Below, one piece after another: positions 1 through 8,061 of a stretch of DNA of 64,000 nucleotides. The stretch is from assembly GCF_016908525.1 (NCBI RefSeq), contig NZ_JAFBEB010000003.1:248001-312000 (forward strand), given 5' to 3'. The position numbers and the translations under genes are program-made. Numbering within the stretch: the first letter of the stretch is position 1; every line of letters starts with the position of its first letter. The notes below the pieces were generated by a model that saw only the letters and a list, made by a program, of their open reading frames with translations, made no database searches and had not been told where the DNA came from. Source of the DNA: Brevibacillus fulvus (GTDB taxonomy: Bacteria; Bacillota; Bacilli; Brevibacillales; Brevibacillaceae).

Positions 1-338
1 ACTTGGTAGATCAACCCGTTGTCCTGATCGCTGATTAATCCTTGCTCTTCCCGGCCTCCGCTGCCGAACTGCAGAAAGGCATAGGGGACGGGAGGTTTGC
101 CCATCCCCATCAGTTCCAGCTGATTAATCGACAATTGAACACTCTGCCGAATGATCCGCTCGTGGATCATGTTCGCCACGATCGCCAGCGAAGACAATTC
201 GCCGCCGTTCTGTTTGTTTTGCAAAAAGCGACGATCGAGCATTTCCTGGCGCAACAGGCCAAGTTCCTGAAACGTTTTTGCTTCACTAATGCGGTTGCTT
301 TGCTCAGCCGAGAGTGTGAACGGGTTTACCAGAGGCAT
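1..338 (-). CDS. DUF294 / GlnD-like nucleotidyltransferase, N-terminal part (cut by window edge)
   Basis: The visible 112 residues begin MPLVNPFTLSAEQ and reach GSGGREEQGLISDQDNGLIY. This is the G-S-x-G-R-x-E-Q-x(3)-(S/T)-D-Q-D-N signature of the GlnD-like nucleotidyltransferase fold in DUF294 proteins; the two Asp are the expected metal ligands. The ATG at 338 is preceded by AGGAAGG and lies 35 bases inside the end of amtB in another frame, so the two genes are probably translationally coupled. DUF294 proteins usually carry CBS domains and a substrate-binding domain, but those parts lie off the window or are absent. Pairing with an ammonium transporter suggests a nitrogen-signalling role, perhaps modifying a PII-like protein (inference). 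No glnK is visible next to amtB. Confidence 0.8.
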   Translation of the reverse strand, partial: MPLVNPFTLSAEQSNRISEAKTFQELGLLRQEMLDRRFLQNKQNGGELSSLAIVANMIHERIIRQSVQLSINQLELMGMGKPPVPYAFLQFGSGGREEQGLISDQDNGLIYQ

Positions 339-1656
339 CGCCGCCTTCCTGCACCGGTTTGATCCGCTCGGTTGGGTGCATTTCCGGATAACCGTATACC
401 CCATGTTCGCTCAAATCAAGACCAACGACTTCTTCTTCTTCGGTGACGCGCAGTCCCATGACAGATTTCATAATCGCCAAGATGACAAACGAAACGATGA
501 ATACATAAATAATCGTGCCAACCAGCCCCAGTGCCTGCACGCCCAATTGATGCAAACCGCCGCCGTAGAACAAGCCAGGCGCTCCGACTCCGGCTTGCTC
601 AACCAAAGCGGGGGTTGCGAAGAAGCCGGTCGAGAGCGTACCCCAAATTCCGGCAATCCCGTGCACGGAAAATGCGTAAATCGGATCATCGATTCCTTTG
701 CGATCGAAATAAATCGACGTATAGAACGTTAGAATGCCTGACACAGCGCCGATAACGATGGCCGCCCATGGTTCAACAAAGGCACAAGAGGCCGTAATCG
801 CCACCAATGCCGCCAATACACCGTTGAGCATGCTGGAGATGTCCGCTTTGCCCATTACAGCCCAAGAGATCAACATGGCGGCAACTGCGCCGGCAGCGGC
901 AGCCAGGTTGGTTGTCAAGGCGACGTAGCCGAAGAATCCGGAGACCGAGCCGAGTGTGGAACCGGCGTTAAATCCGAACCAGCCGACCCAGAGAATGATC
1001 ACGCCCAGCACGGTGTAGACCTGGTTGTGACCGGGAATCAAATTGGAACTGCCATCCCGATTATATTTGCCAATCCGCGGTTTGAGCAGGATGGTCGCTG
1101 CCAATGCCGCCAATGCCCCCTGGAGATGAACGACGGTCGAACCGGCGAAATCTTGCATGCCCAGTGCCGCCAGCCAGCCGCCGCCCCAGACCCAATGCCC
1201 GACAATCGGATAAATCAACACGGTGTACAAGACCCCGAACACGAAATAGACGGAAAGTTTGGCCCGTTCCGCAAAACCGCCCCAGGCGATCGCCAGCGAG
1301 ACTCCAGCGAAAGCAAGCTGGAACAAAAATTTGATGCCGATCGGAATGCTGGTTGCCGAGAGCGATTCATACGCCTGTGCCGCCTGCTCTTCCGTACCGT
1401 TGAAGAAAAACCCGCTAAGACCGATGAATGAGTTCCCGGAACCGAAGGTCAATCCAAAGCCAAGCGCCCAGAAGGCAAGCGTGCAGATCCCGAACGTGAG
1501 AATCGTTTTGCCAGCGACGTGCCCGGCGTTTTTGGAACGGGTCGAGCCTGCTTCCAATAGGGCAAAACCACCTTGCATAAAAATGACCAAAATTGCCGAA
1601 ACCATCACCCAGGTCGCATCGATTGCAGTTGCCAGTTGACTTACGGTTGGTTCCAT
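304..1656 (-). CDS. amtB: Ammonium transporter, Amt/MEP/Rh family
   Basis: A 450-residue integral membrane protein of normal Amt length with about 11 hydrophobic helices. It carries the Amt signatures, including the entry FMQGGFALLEAGSTRSKN (about residues 27-44), and the two pore histidines in STVVHLQGA and SVHGIAGIWG. It conducts ammonium/ammonia across the cytoplasmic membrane for nitrogen assimilation. The ATG at 1656 follows GGAAGTGAT. Its own promoter is overlapped by a GlnR/TnrA-like box, and a GlnD-like gene overlaps its 3' end, so I expect control by nitrogen status. The C-terminal tail is long and acidic (EEEEVVGLDLSEHG), a region that in the family contacts PII proteins. Confidence 0.97.
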   Translation of the reverse strand: MEPTVSQLATAIDATWVMVSAILVIFMQGGFALLEAGSTRSKNAGHVAGKTILTFGICTLAFWALGFGLTFGSGNSFIGLSGFFFNGTEEQAAQAYESLSATSIPIGIKFLFQLAFAGVSLAIAWGGFAERAKLSVYFVFGVLYTVLIYPIVGHWVWGGGWLAALGMQDFAGSTVVHLQGALAALAATILLKPRIGKYNRDGSSNLIPGHNQVYTVLGVIILWVGWFGFNAGSTLGSVSGFFGYVALTTNLAAAAGAVAAMLISWAVMGKADISSMLNGVLAALVAITASCAFVEPWAAIVIGAVSGILTFYTSIYFDRKGIDDPIYAFSVHGIAGIWGTLSTGFFATPALVEQAGVGAPGLFYGGGLHQLGVQALGLVGTIIYVFIVSFVILAIMKSVMGLRVTEEEEVVGLDLSEHGVYGYPEMHPTERIKPVQEGGDASGKPVHTLG

Positions 1657-1702
1657 AAAATCACTTCCTTTTCGCGTGAGGTTTATTTACATTTTATTTA
1701 TA

Positions 1703-1738
1703 CGTCAGATTATATGACATAGAGGTTGGGAATTGCAA
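1703..1738 (-). promoter_or_regulatory. amtB promoter with overlapping GlnR/TnrA-type box
   Basis: On the minus strand TTGCAA (1738-1733) and TATAAT (1714-1709) are separated by 18 bases. Overlapping the -10 is TGTCA-N7-TGACG (1719-1703), which fits the GlnR/TnrA consensus TGTNA-N7-TNACA except for the last base. A box over the -10 suggests repression, as by GlnR when nitrogen is plentiful; the position is less typical of TnrA activation. The regulator is inferred from family knowledge; only the DNA match is seen. Confidence 0.65.
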
Positions 1739-1865
1739 TTGTTTTCCAAGCCATTTTCAAAATTTTGTTGCAAAAAGGCGCGAATTTGACTTTGTTATGT
1801 CAGGAACCGCCGCTTCTCTCGCCCCGAAACAAATGGTCTATGCACAGTCATGGTAGATATGTTTA

Positions 1866-1900
1866 CAAAAAAGCCCTTCTCGTCTAAAGCGAGAAGGGCT
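1866..1900 (-). terminator. Rho-independent terminator of the MFS gene
   Basis: Stem AGCCCTTCTCG / CGAGAAGGGCT (1872-1882 with 1890-1900), 7-base loop, then six T on the minus strand. It lies just past the stop of the third reading frame of the MFS gene (1884). That supports the real 3' end of the gene being there rather than at 1952. Confidence 0.85.
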
Positions 1901-2006
1901 GTTCGTCGGAGCCGGTGGATTTCAGGCGATTGTTCACCCAGTAGCCGCTGATCACCATTGCCAACAGCAGCAATCCGTTTGCCAAAACAACGTATGAACC
2001 TGCCAT
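1884..2006 (-). other. Out-of-frame C-terminal remnant of the MFS gene
   Basis: Reading from 2006 this frame gives MAGSYVVLANGLLLLAMVIS followed by GYWVNNRLKSTGSDEQPFSL and a stop at 1884. It is a transmembrane helix plus a polar tail, as expected for helix 12 of the MFS protein encoded just upstream in another frame. Confidence 0.6.
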
Positions 2007-3124
2007 GTGCCAAACCAGACGGCTCCCAACAGGCTGGACAGGACGCCGAAGCCGTTTTGCGCCAGCATGTTTACGGAAAAGATTTTTCCTGTATTCGTCG
2101 GTTGGACCATTGTCTGAATCGCCGTCACTGTCGGGATGCCCGTCAACGGCCCGCCAATGCCGGCAACCGCAGCGGCTGCAAACAGTATAAACCCGTCTGC
2201 CAAACCGAGCGTTACAAATCCAACCGCTTGAGCCAGCCAACCGCACAAGATCACCAGCAAATGCTGCCGATAGGAAAAACGGGTCATAAACAGGCTGCTT
2301 ACCAAATTGCCGATGCCGTAACTGCCAATCAACAGCCCCAGCGTGCCAGGGTCTCCTCCTCCGATCTGCTTGGCCAAGGTTGGCAAACCGGCGCTCCAAC
2401 AGACCATCCAGAACAGGTAGCCCATGTTGGCATAAAGCAAGATGGAAAACAGCAGTCGATTGGACCGCAAGTCAGCAAACGATTTGGCGATGTCCCGCCA
2501 GTATGCGGCCGCGTTCTGTGGCGCGGACAAAGAGGCATCTGTCTGCGGTTTGTCGTTGCCAAGAGAGCGGATCAATAATGCGGAAAGCAGGTAACTGAAC
2601 GTATTGATAAAGAACAGGCCGGCAAGCGGGACAAGCCCGCCCAAGACACCGATCGACATTGGTGCCAATATTCGCACGGTTCGAAATGTGCTGTCCAGGA
2701 TCGCGTTAGCTTCACTGAGCTGTTCAGGCAAAACCATCGCTTTCAATGCAACCGTTTTGGCCGGCTGAAACAAGGTTGAGAAAATGCCAAGCAAAAATTG
2801 CGCAAAGAAAAAGAACGGGAATGGCACATCGGAAAAGTATACCATTAATCCGATCGCCGCAACGATGAACAGGCGGGCCAAGTCAGCGCCCACCATCAAT
2901 TTTCGCGGTTGACAACGGTCGGCCAACACGCCGCCAATCAAGTAAAACAGGAAGCCGGCCACCATATCCGGAATCGTGATCAGACTCAAGGCGGCGGAAG
3001 AACCGGTTTGTTGCAAAAGATACCAGAGCAACGCAATACTGTAAAATTGATCCCCTATATTCGAAGTAAGCTGTGCTGTCCACAGTTTGACAAATCGGCC
3101 GTTTTTCCATACTGATAGCCCCAC
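1952..3124 (-). CDS. MFS efflux-type transporter, probably frameshifted near its C-terminus
   Basis: A 390-residue open frame starting at GTG 3124 after CGGAGGGG. It resembles MFS exporters of the MefA/drug-efflux kind, with eleven clear hydrophobic helices and the loop GGVLADRCQPRKLMV between helices 2 and 3. The frame ends in an implausible tail (WQVHTLFWQTDCCCWQW). A different frame from about 2006 to 1884 encodes MAGSYVVLANGLLLLAMVIS, exactly the missing twelfth helix with a normal polar end, followed at once by a terminator. I infer a one-base deletion (or two-base insertion) around 2000-2020. It could be a real inactivating mutation or an error in the sequence. The substrate is unknown. 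It stands alone, with its own ribosome site. Confidence 0.8.
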   Translation of the reverse strand: MGLSVWKNGRFVKLWTAQLTSNIGDQFYSIALLWYLLQQTGSSAALSLITIPDMVAGFLFYLIGGVLADRCQPRKLMVGADLARLFIVAAIGLMVYFSDVPFPFFFFAQFLLGIFSTLFQPAKTVALKAMVLPEQLSEANAILDSTFRTVRILAPMSIGVLGGLVPLAGLFFINTFSYLLSALLIRSLGNDKPQTDASLSAPQNAAAYWRDIAKSFADLRSNRLLFSILLYANMGYLFWMVCWSAGLPTLAKQIGGGDPGTLGLLIGSYGIGNLVSSLFMTRFSYRQHLLVILCGWLAQAVGFVTLGLADGFILFAAAAVAGIGGPLTGIPTVTAIQTMVQPTNTGKIFSVNMLAQNGFGVLSSLLGAVWFGTWQVHTLFWQTDCCCWQW

Positions 3125-3316
3125 TTCCCGCCCCTCCGTGTAAACATGATTGATTAAAGCCGTTTGTTGCCAGTCAGCCGCGAAACCTGCGGATCAAACT
3201 GGCTTTCTCATCGTAGCAGGAAGTGGTTGACAAGTAAATATATCTGTTCGGTACAGGAAAGATTGAGCGAAAAGTTGGAAATAATGATAGCGATTGCTCA
3301 ATTCGGAGGGGTGTAG

Positions 3317-3526
3317 ATGAACAATTTGATCGCCTTTATTCACAAAATGAATTTGCTGGTCTGGATCGTCGGCATTTTTGTCGCACACGCCTTGCTGTAT
3401 TTGCTGTTGGAAACGCGAAGCTGGCTCGCCACTTCGCTGTTGGCTACCGCCTTTTATGCGGTTGTGCTGTTTGCCTTGAAAAGCTGGGCCAGCCGACAGA
3501 TCAAAAATCGGGAAGGGAACCGATAA
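3317..3526 (+). CDS. Small two-helix membrane protein, unknown function
   Basis: 69 residues starting MNNLIAFIHKMNLLVW, with two hydrophobic segments (about 13-30 and 37-56) and a basic C-terminus (SRQIKNREGNR). The ATG at 3317 follows CGGAGGGG at a good distance. It sits alone between the MFS gene and uppP, which points the other way. I do not recognise the family. The clear ribosome site and membrane-protein composition are the reasons to call it real. Confidence 0.65.
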   Translation: MNNLIAFIHKMNLLVWIVGIFVAHALLYLLLETRSWLATSLLATAFYAVVLFALKSWASRQIKNREGNR

Positions 3527-3541
3527 GCCCGGTTTTTTCCA

Positions 3542-4324
3542 TTACATGATACCGAGCCATTGCAAAACGAGAATGAGCGCTCCGATCACCCAGACATAAA
3601 CGGCAAAGCCTTTCATCGAACCTTTGCTGATCAGCGATATCATCCAGCGAATGGCGAAGTAGCCGGCGAGCGCAGCAGCGCAAGTTCCAATCAACATTGG
3701 GATCAACGCGGCGTTTTCCAGCGGTTCCTTTGCTATTTTCACCGCTTGTAACCCGGCTGCGCCGAGAATGGCCGGAAGCGAAAGCAGAAATGAAAACCGG
3801 GCCGCATCCGCTCGATCAATTCCCCGCAGGAGAGAGCCGGCGATCGTCAGTCCGGAGCGGGAAATCGCCGGCAAGATGGCGGCGCCTTGCAGTGTGCCGA
3901 TAATCAGGGCATCGACGTAATTGATCTGGTCCAGCTTGCGCGTTCCGGGCCGCATCGACTCTACTCCCCACAAAATCAGACCGGTTGCCAGAAATTCGTA
4001 TCCGATCGTGACTCCGGTGGTCGAGATTTGTTCGAAAAAATCTTCAAAGGCAACGCCAATGATCGCGGTCGGGATGGTGCCGACAACCAGCAAGCGGGTG
4101 AGTTTGCTGAACGGATGGGTTACCACATAGGCAATTTCTTGCCAAAAGACAACGAAAACTGCCAGCAATGTCCCAACATGAAGCATAGTATCAAACAACA
4201 GCCCCACTTCCTGCAATCCAAACAAGCTTCGGAACAAAACCAAGTGACCGGTGCTGGAAATCGGCAAAAATTCGGTTAAGCCTTGGACAATGCCCAAAAA
4301 GATATGTTCCAGCAGTGTGAGCAT
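3542..4324 (-). CDS. uppP: Undecaprenyl-diphosphatase (UppP/BacA)
   Basis: 260 residues, normal for the family, with multiple membrane helices. The two family signatures are present: EFLPISSTGH at residues 18-27 and AISRSG at about 152-160, which supply the catalytic Glu, Ser/His and Arg. The enzyme removes a phosphate from undecaprenyl diphosphate to regenerate the lipid carrier for peptidoglycan and other wall polymers. In the family it also confers bacitracin tolerance. The ATG at 4324 follows GGAGAGAAGGATA. It appears monocistronic. Confidence 0.96.
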   Translation of the reverse strand: MLTLLEHIFLGIVQGLTEFLPISSTGHLVLFRSLFGLQEVGLLFDTMLHVGTLLAVFVVFWQEIAYVVTHPFSKLTRLLVVGTIPTAIIGVAFEDFFEQISTTGVTIGYEFLATGLILWGVESMRPGTRKLDQINYVDALIIGTLQGAAILPAISRSGLTIAGSLLRGIDRADAARFSFLLSLPAILGAAGLQAVKIAKEPLENAALIPMLIGTCAAALAGYFAIRWMISLISKGSMKGFAVYVWVIGALILVLQWLGIM

Positions 4325-4445
4325 ATCCTTCTCTCCTTTCCGGCTATTTTCCAGGCGACAAATCTGGACAACAATATATGTATGTAAAAATCAGACGGAC
4401 TTGCCTGATTCCTTGTAACCGAAAGTGAATTGTTGCGGATAAGTC

Positions 4446-4454
4446 TGTTATAAT
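4446..4454 (+). promoter_or_regulatory. Extended -10 promoter of the cvfB-like gene
   Basis: TGTTATAAT fits the TGnTATAAT extended -10 class. No good -35 is visible at 16-18 bases upstream. It lies about 40 bases before the ribosome site AAGGA of the next gene. Confidence 0.5.
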
Positions 4455-4494
4455 TCTCCTGTTGGACAAATGAGTGTTATAAGGATGTGTGACG

Positions 4495-5487
4495 ATGAGA
4501 TACCGTCAAAATAATCAGCGTAACCGGCCGCTGACCGGCAAGCGGCCGCTCCCGGCCAGGAAACGGCCTGCAGCCAATCCGCAAGGTCTGCAAGCCGGAA
4601 TGGTCATCACCATGCCCGTCAAGCGCACCAGTGAATTCGGCTATTTTCTCGCTTATGAAGATGCGGAAGTGCTGCTGCATCGGACAGAAGCGACGCGCGA
4701 GCTGGAAATCGGCGAGGAAGTGGAAGTATTTCTGTATCACGACCATGAAAACCGCCTGGCCGCTACGATGCAAATGCCCTATGTCAAAATGGGGGAGTAC
4801 GGGTGGCTGAAAGTGGAAGAAGTTTCGCCGCGCATGGGGGTCTTTTTATATAATGGCATCAAAAAAGATCTGCTGCTGTTTGTCGACGACTTGCCCAAAC
4901 TGCGGGAAGAATGGCCGCAAAAAGGGGATCGGCTGCTGGTCACGCTGACACGAGACGAACAGGGGCGCCTGTTGGCCAAACCAGCGGGGGAAAAGGAAAT
5001 GGTCGCTTTTGCCCAACCGGCAGGCAAAGAGATGCTGAACAAACGCGTGGAAGCGACTGTTTACAAAGTCATTCAAGCGGGAGCCTTTTTGTTTACGGAA
5101 AACGAGCATATCCTGTTTATTCATCGCGACGAGATGACAGAGCCGCTGCGGCTGGGTCAAACGGTTATATGCCGGGTCAGCTTTGTTCGTGAGGATGGGC
5201 GGCTAAACGGATCGATGCGCCAGCGCAAAGAAATCCAGTATAGCGAAGATGCCGATCGGCTGTTGCAATATCTGGTGGAACGAGACGGGGCGATGCCGTA
5301 TACCGATGATACTCCACCCGACACTATCAAGCGGCAGTTTCAGATGAGCAAAGCCGCTTTCAAACGGGCGCTGGGAAAGTTGCTCAGAGAGCGGTTGATT
5401 GAACAGGAAGAAGGCTGGACCCATCTGAATCGGGACGTTTTGGACAAATATCGGCGGGAGGAAGGGCAGACAGAATTGCCGGACTGA
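4495..5487 (+). CDS. S1 RNA-binding-domain protein, CvfB/YitL-like
   Basis: 330 residues. After a basic, Pro/Arg-rich head come several S1-like beta-barrel units: GMVITMPVKRTSEFGYFLAY (about 36-55), GWLKVEEVSPRMGVFLYNG (about 102-120) and RVEATVYKVIQAGAFLF (about 182-198). A winged-helix-like end follows (FQMSKAAFKRALGKLLRERL). This order matches CvfB/YitL, RNA-binding regulators linked in Staphylococcus to virulence gene expression. I prefer the ATG at 4495 over the GTG at 4489 because AAGGA is nine bases before the ATG and only three before the GTG. Monocistronic, with an extended -10 promoter before it and a hairpin terminator after it. Confidence 0.85.
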   Translation: MRYRQNNQRNRPLTGKRPLPARKRPAANPQGLQAGMVITMPVKRTSEFGYFLAYEDAEVLLHRTEATRELEIGEEVEVFLYHDHENRLAATMQMPYVKMGEYGWLKVEEVSPRMGVFLYNGIKKDLLLFVDDLPKLREEWPQKGDRLLVTLTRDEQGRLLAKPAGEKEMVAFAQPAGKEMLNKRVEATVYKVIQAGAFLFTENEHILFIHRDEMTEPLRLGQTVICRVSFVREDGRLNGSMRQRKEIQYSEDADRLLQYLVERDGAMPYTDDTPPDTIKRQFQMSKAAFKRALGKLLRERLIEQEEGWTHLNRDVLDKYRREEGQTELPD

Positions 5488-5539
5488 GCCGCCATGTTTC
5501 CGCGCGCAACGGACGCGGACGCCCGTCAATGATCCATGA

Positions 5540-5577
5540 AAAAAAGGCATGCTACGCTTTCGTAGACATGCCTTTTT
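5540..5577. terminator. Bidirectional terminator between cvfB-like gene and TRAP operon
   Basis: A-run, stem AGGCATG-CTACG / CGTAG-a-CATGCCT, then T-run. It serves the plus-strand CvfB-like gene and the minus-strand TRAP operon. Confidence 0.85.
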
Positions 5578-5585
5578 GGTTGCTG

Positions 5586-7529
5586 TCAGGCAGCGGTTGT
5601 AGTGTTCAGCTTGCGCGACTTCCGATAGCTGAGCGCACAGATGGCGCCGAGCAGTACGAAACCGGCAATATCGGTCGCCAGTCCCGGGATGACGCAAAGC
5701 ACACCGCCGGCGATCGCCAGCAAGCGTTCCAGCGGATTTAATTTGCTGTACCAGAACCCAATCAAGCCAGCCCCCATCCCGATCATACCGAGGACGGAAG
5801 TGAGCATGACCCAAATCGCTTCGCCGACTGTCGTGTCAATCAACAACAATTGCGGGGATATGACAAAGATGTACGGCGCCATAAACGCGGCGATGGACAG
5901 CCGTGTTGACTCGACCCCCGTCTGGATCGGCTTTGATTTGGCAATCCCCGAAGCGGCAAACGCGGCCAGTGCCACAGGCGGCGTGATGTCCGCAACGATC
6001 CCGAAGTAGAAAGTAAACATGTGCGCCGCGATGACCGGCACTCCCAGTTGCACGAGAGCGGGAGCGGCGATTGTTGACGTAATAATATAGTTGGCGGTCG
6101 TCGGTGTCCCCATCCCGAGGATCAGTGAGGCGATCATCGTAAAGAACAAGGTGAGGAAGATTTGTCCCCCGGCCAGATCGATCAAGCCATTGGCCAGCTT
6201 CAGTCCGATCCCGGTCAGTGTCACGGTACCGACGATAATCCCCGCACAAGCGGTTGCCGCCACAACCCCCAACGCTACGCGGGCGCCGGAAGCCAACGCT
6301 TCCAGGATGTCAGCGAGCGACATCCGCGTTTCTTTGCGGAAAGCGCCGACGACAATGGTCGAGACAATCCCGATAATCGCCGAACGCTCAGCGGAAACGT
6401 TCATCATCAGGACGACGATGATAATCAAAATCGGCAGCAACAGGTAAATTTTCTTCAGGACGTCGGCTTTGGATGGAATTTCTTCCTGCGTTAAGCCGCG
6501 CAATCCCAAACGTTTTGCCTCAAAATGCGTCATAATCCAGATTCCCATAAAAAAGAGAATCGCAGGCAGCGCCGCCGATTTTGCAATATCAAAATAGGGC
6601 ACACCGATAAACTCGGACATCAAGAAGGCGGCGGCGCCCATGATCGGCGGCATGATTTGCCCACCCGTCGAGGAGGAAGCTTCCACCGCTGCGGCAAATT
6701 CAGGCCGGTAGCCCAACCGTTTCATCATTGGAATGGTGAACGCGCCGGATGTCACGACGTTGGCAACCGAACTGCCGCTGATCGTTCCTTGCAAAGCGCT
6801 GGAGAAAATGGCCACTTTGGCCGGGCCGCCAATACGCCGTCCGGCGATAACCAGCGACAAGTCGTTGAAATATTCGCCGACCCCCGTCTTCTCCAGGAAA
6901 GCGCCGAACAAAATGAACAGGAAGATAAAGGTGGACGATACGCCTAAAGGAGTCCCCAGTATACCTTCCAACGTATAGTAGCTATGGCCGATGATGCGGC
7001 TGACAGTGGAGCCGCGATGTTCAAGAAAGCCCGGCATATGCGGTCCAAAGTAGGTGTAAAGCAAAAACAGAACGGCAATGATGGCGATGGGCAAGCCGAC
7101 GACTCGGCGGGCCGCTTCCAATACTAACAGAATGGCCAGACCGCCGATGACCAGGTCAAGGTTTGTGTAGTTCCCGGTCCGGGTGACCAAGCCATCGTAA
7201 TCGAAGACCCAGTAGAGGGACACAAGGATGGAAAGGATAGACAAAATGATATTGATAACGCCAACTTTATTGCTATTATTCCCTTTCCCCGGGCGTCCGC
7301 TGTAAAGCAAATAGGTCAGTCCCAAGCCGAAAGCCAAGTGGATCGGGCGATGGATCTGCGGCGGCAAGGGGATCAAAAGTGAGCTGGCCAATTGATATAA
7401 AGAGAAAAGAACCAAGATGACAAACGTGATCCATTTCATGGGACCGGTAAATTGACGGTAGGCCGATTCTTTGTCGTATTTTGCAATCAATTGATCCATC
7501 TCTTGCTGATTCATAGTCTGTTGAGTCAT
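5586..7529 (-). CDS. TRAP transporter, fused small+large permease (TAXI type, DctQM)
   Basis: 647 residues with about 16-18 hydrophobic helices. The first ~160 residues form a four-helix small-permease part fused to a DctM-like large permease with the signatures GSSVANVVTSGAFTIPMMKR, EASSSTGGQIMPP and GMGTPTTANYI. It drives sodium-coupled uptake of an organic acid delivered by the extracellular binding protein. The ATG at 7529 directly abuts the stop of the DUF1850 gene, and GGAGGTTAC provides the ribosome site. It is the last gene of the operon SBP - DUF1850 - permease and ends at a strong bidirectional terminator. The substrate cannot be read from the sequence; C4-dicarboxylates or glutamate are typical of TAXI systems. 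Confidence 0.93.
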   Translation of the reverse strand: MTQQTMNQQEMDQLIAKYDKESAYRQFTGPMKWITFVILVLFSLYQLASSLLIPLPPQIHRPIHLAFGLGLTYLLYSGRPGKGNNSNKVGVINIILSILSILVSLYWVFDYDGLVTRTGNYTNLDLVIGGLAILLVLEAARRVVGLPIAIIAVLFLLYTYFGPHMPGFLEHRGSTVSRIIGHSYYTLEGILGTPLGVSSTFIFLFILFGAFLEKTGVGEYFNDLSLVIAGRRIGGPAKVAIFSSALQGTISGSSVANVVTSGAFTIPMMKRLGYRPEFAAAVEASSSTGGQIMPPIMGAAAFLMSEFIGVPYFDIAKSAALPAILFFMGIWIMTHFEAKRLGLRGLTQEEIPSKADVLKKIYLLLPILIIIVVLMMNVSAERSAIIGIVSTIVVGAFRKETRMSLADILEALASGARVALGVVAATACAGIIVGTVTLTGIGLKLANGLIDLAGGQIFLTLFFTMIASLILGMGTPTTANYIITSTIAAPALVQLGVPVIAAHMFTFYFGIVADITPPVALAAFAASGIAKSKPIQTGVESTRLSIAAFMAPYIFVISPQLLLIDTTVGEAIWVMLTSVLGMIGMGAGLIGFWYSKLNPLERLLAIAGGVLCVIPGLATDIAGFVLLGAICALSYRKSRKLNTTTAA

Positions 7530-8057
7530 CTAGTAACCTCCAATCCAGTTATAAATCGATTGCTGTTCTACTTGAATGCTGATGGCCGAACCGGGGTGAT
7601 CCACCTGTTTTAACGGATATTCCTTGCCTTGAAACAACAAGGTATGGTTGGCACGTACCTGTCCGATGAACAAATGAAGGGCCGGAAACAAGCGATTCAT
7701 GTTTTGGATATGAAATGAACCGTTTTCCGTCACCATTGTTTCGCCGGGAGCCAATTCGCTGTTCATCCCGATTCCGTAATCTTCAAAAGTCATATCGGTC
7801 AATTGGAGCTGAGTACCTTTGACATGGTAATACTCGACGACAGGTGTTCGATGGATCGAATGAATCCAGCGGATGGCAAAAGCGGTATCCTGATGGACCA
7901 GGTGCTGCCACATCAAGGCATTGGTCCTGGAATCGCGAATCGTTAATACAGAAAACAAAGGAAGGAAGAAGCAAACTGCCACAAGAGCCAACAGAATAAG
8001 AATGGAGAAAAGGCGGAACGCTGTCCGCCTTCTGTGATCAAGTCCAAAGGAAACCAT
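7530..8057 (-). CDS. DUF1850 protein of a TAXI-TRAP operon
   Basis: 175 residues with one N-terminal membrane anchor (about 15-38) and an extracytoplasmic beta-rich domain containing WIHSIHRTPVVEYY, the conserved core of DUF1850 proteins. Members are repeatedly found between TAXI binding proteins and fused TRAP permeases, and their job is unknown. It starts four bases after the binding-protein stop and abuts the permease start, so the three genes form one operon. A hairpin lies inside its first codons and may lower expression of the two membrane genes relative to the binding protein. Confidence 0.85.
   Translation of the reverse strand: MVSFGLDHRRRTAFRLFSILILLALVAVCFFLPLFSVLTIRDSRTNALMWQHLVHQDTAFAIRWIHSIHRTPVVEYYHVKGTQLQLTDMTFEDYGIGMNSELAPGETMVTENGSFHIQNMNRLFPALHLFIGQVRANHTLLFQGKEYPLKQVDHPGSAISIQVEQQSIYNWIGGY
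8004..8031 (-). terminator. Putative intra-operon attenuator hairpin after the binding-protein gene
   Basis: On the minus strand AAGGCGGA-CAGCGT-TCCGCCTT, a perfect 8-bp stem followed by TTCTCC. It lies within the first ten codons of the DUF1850 gene. The T-tract is short, so read-through is expected. It may set the excess of binding protein over permease (inference). Confidence 0.4.
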
Positions 8058-8061
8058 TCGG

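Noticed and set aside
3194-3388. Minus-strand reading frame over the start of the small membrane protein gene
   Set aside because: Composition is not protein-like, there is no ribosome site, and it overlaps a better-supported plus-strand gene.
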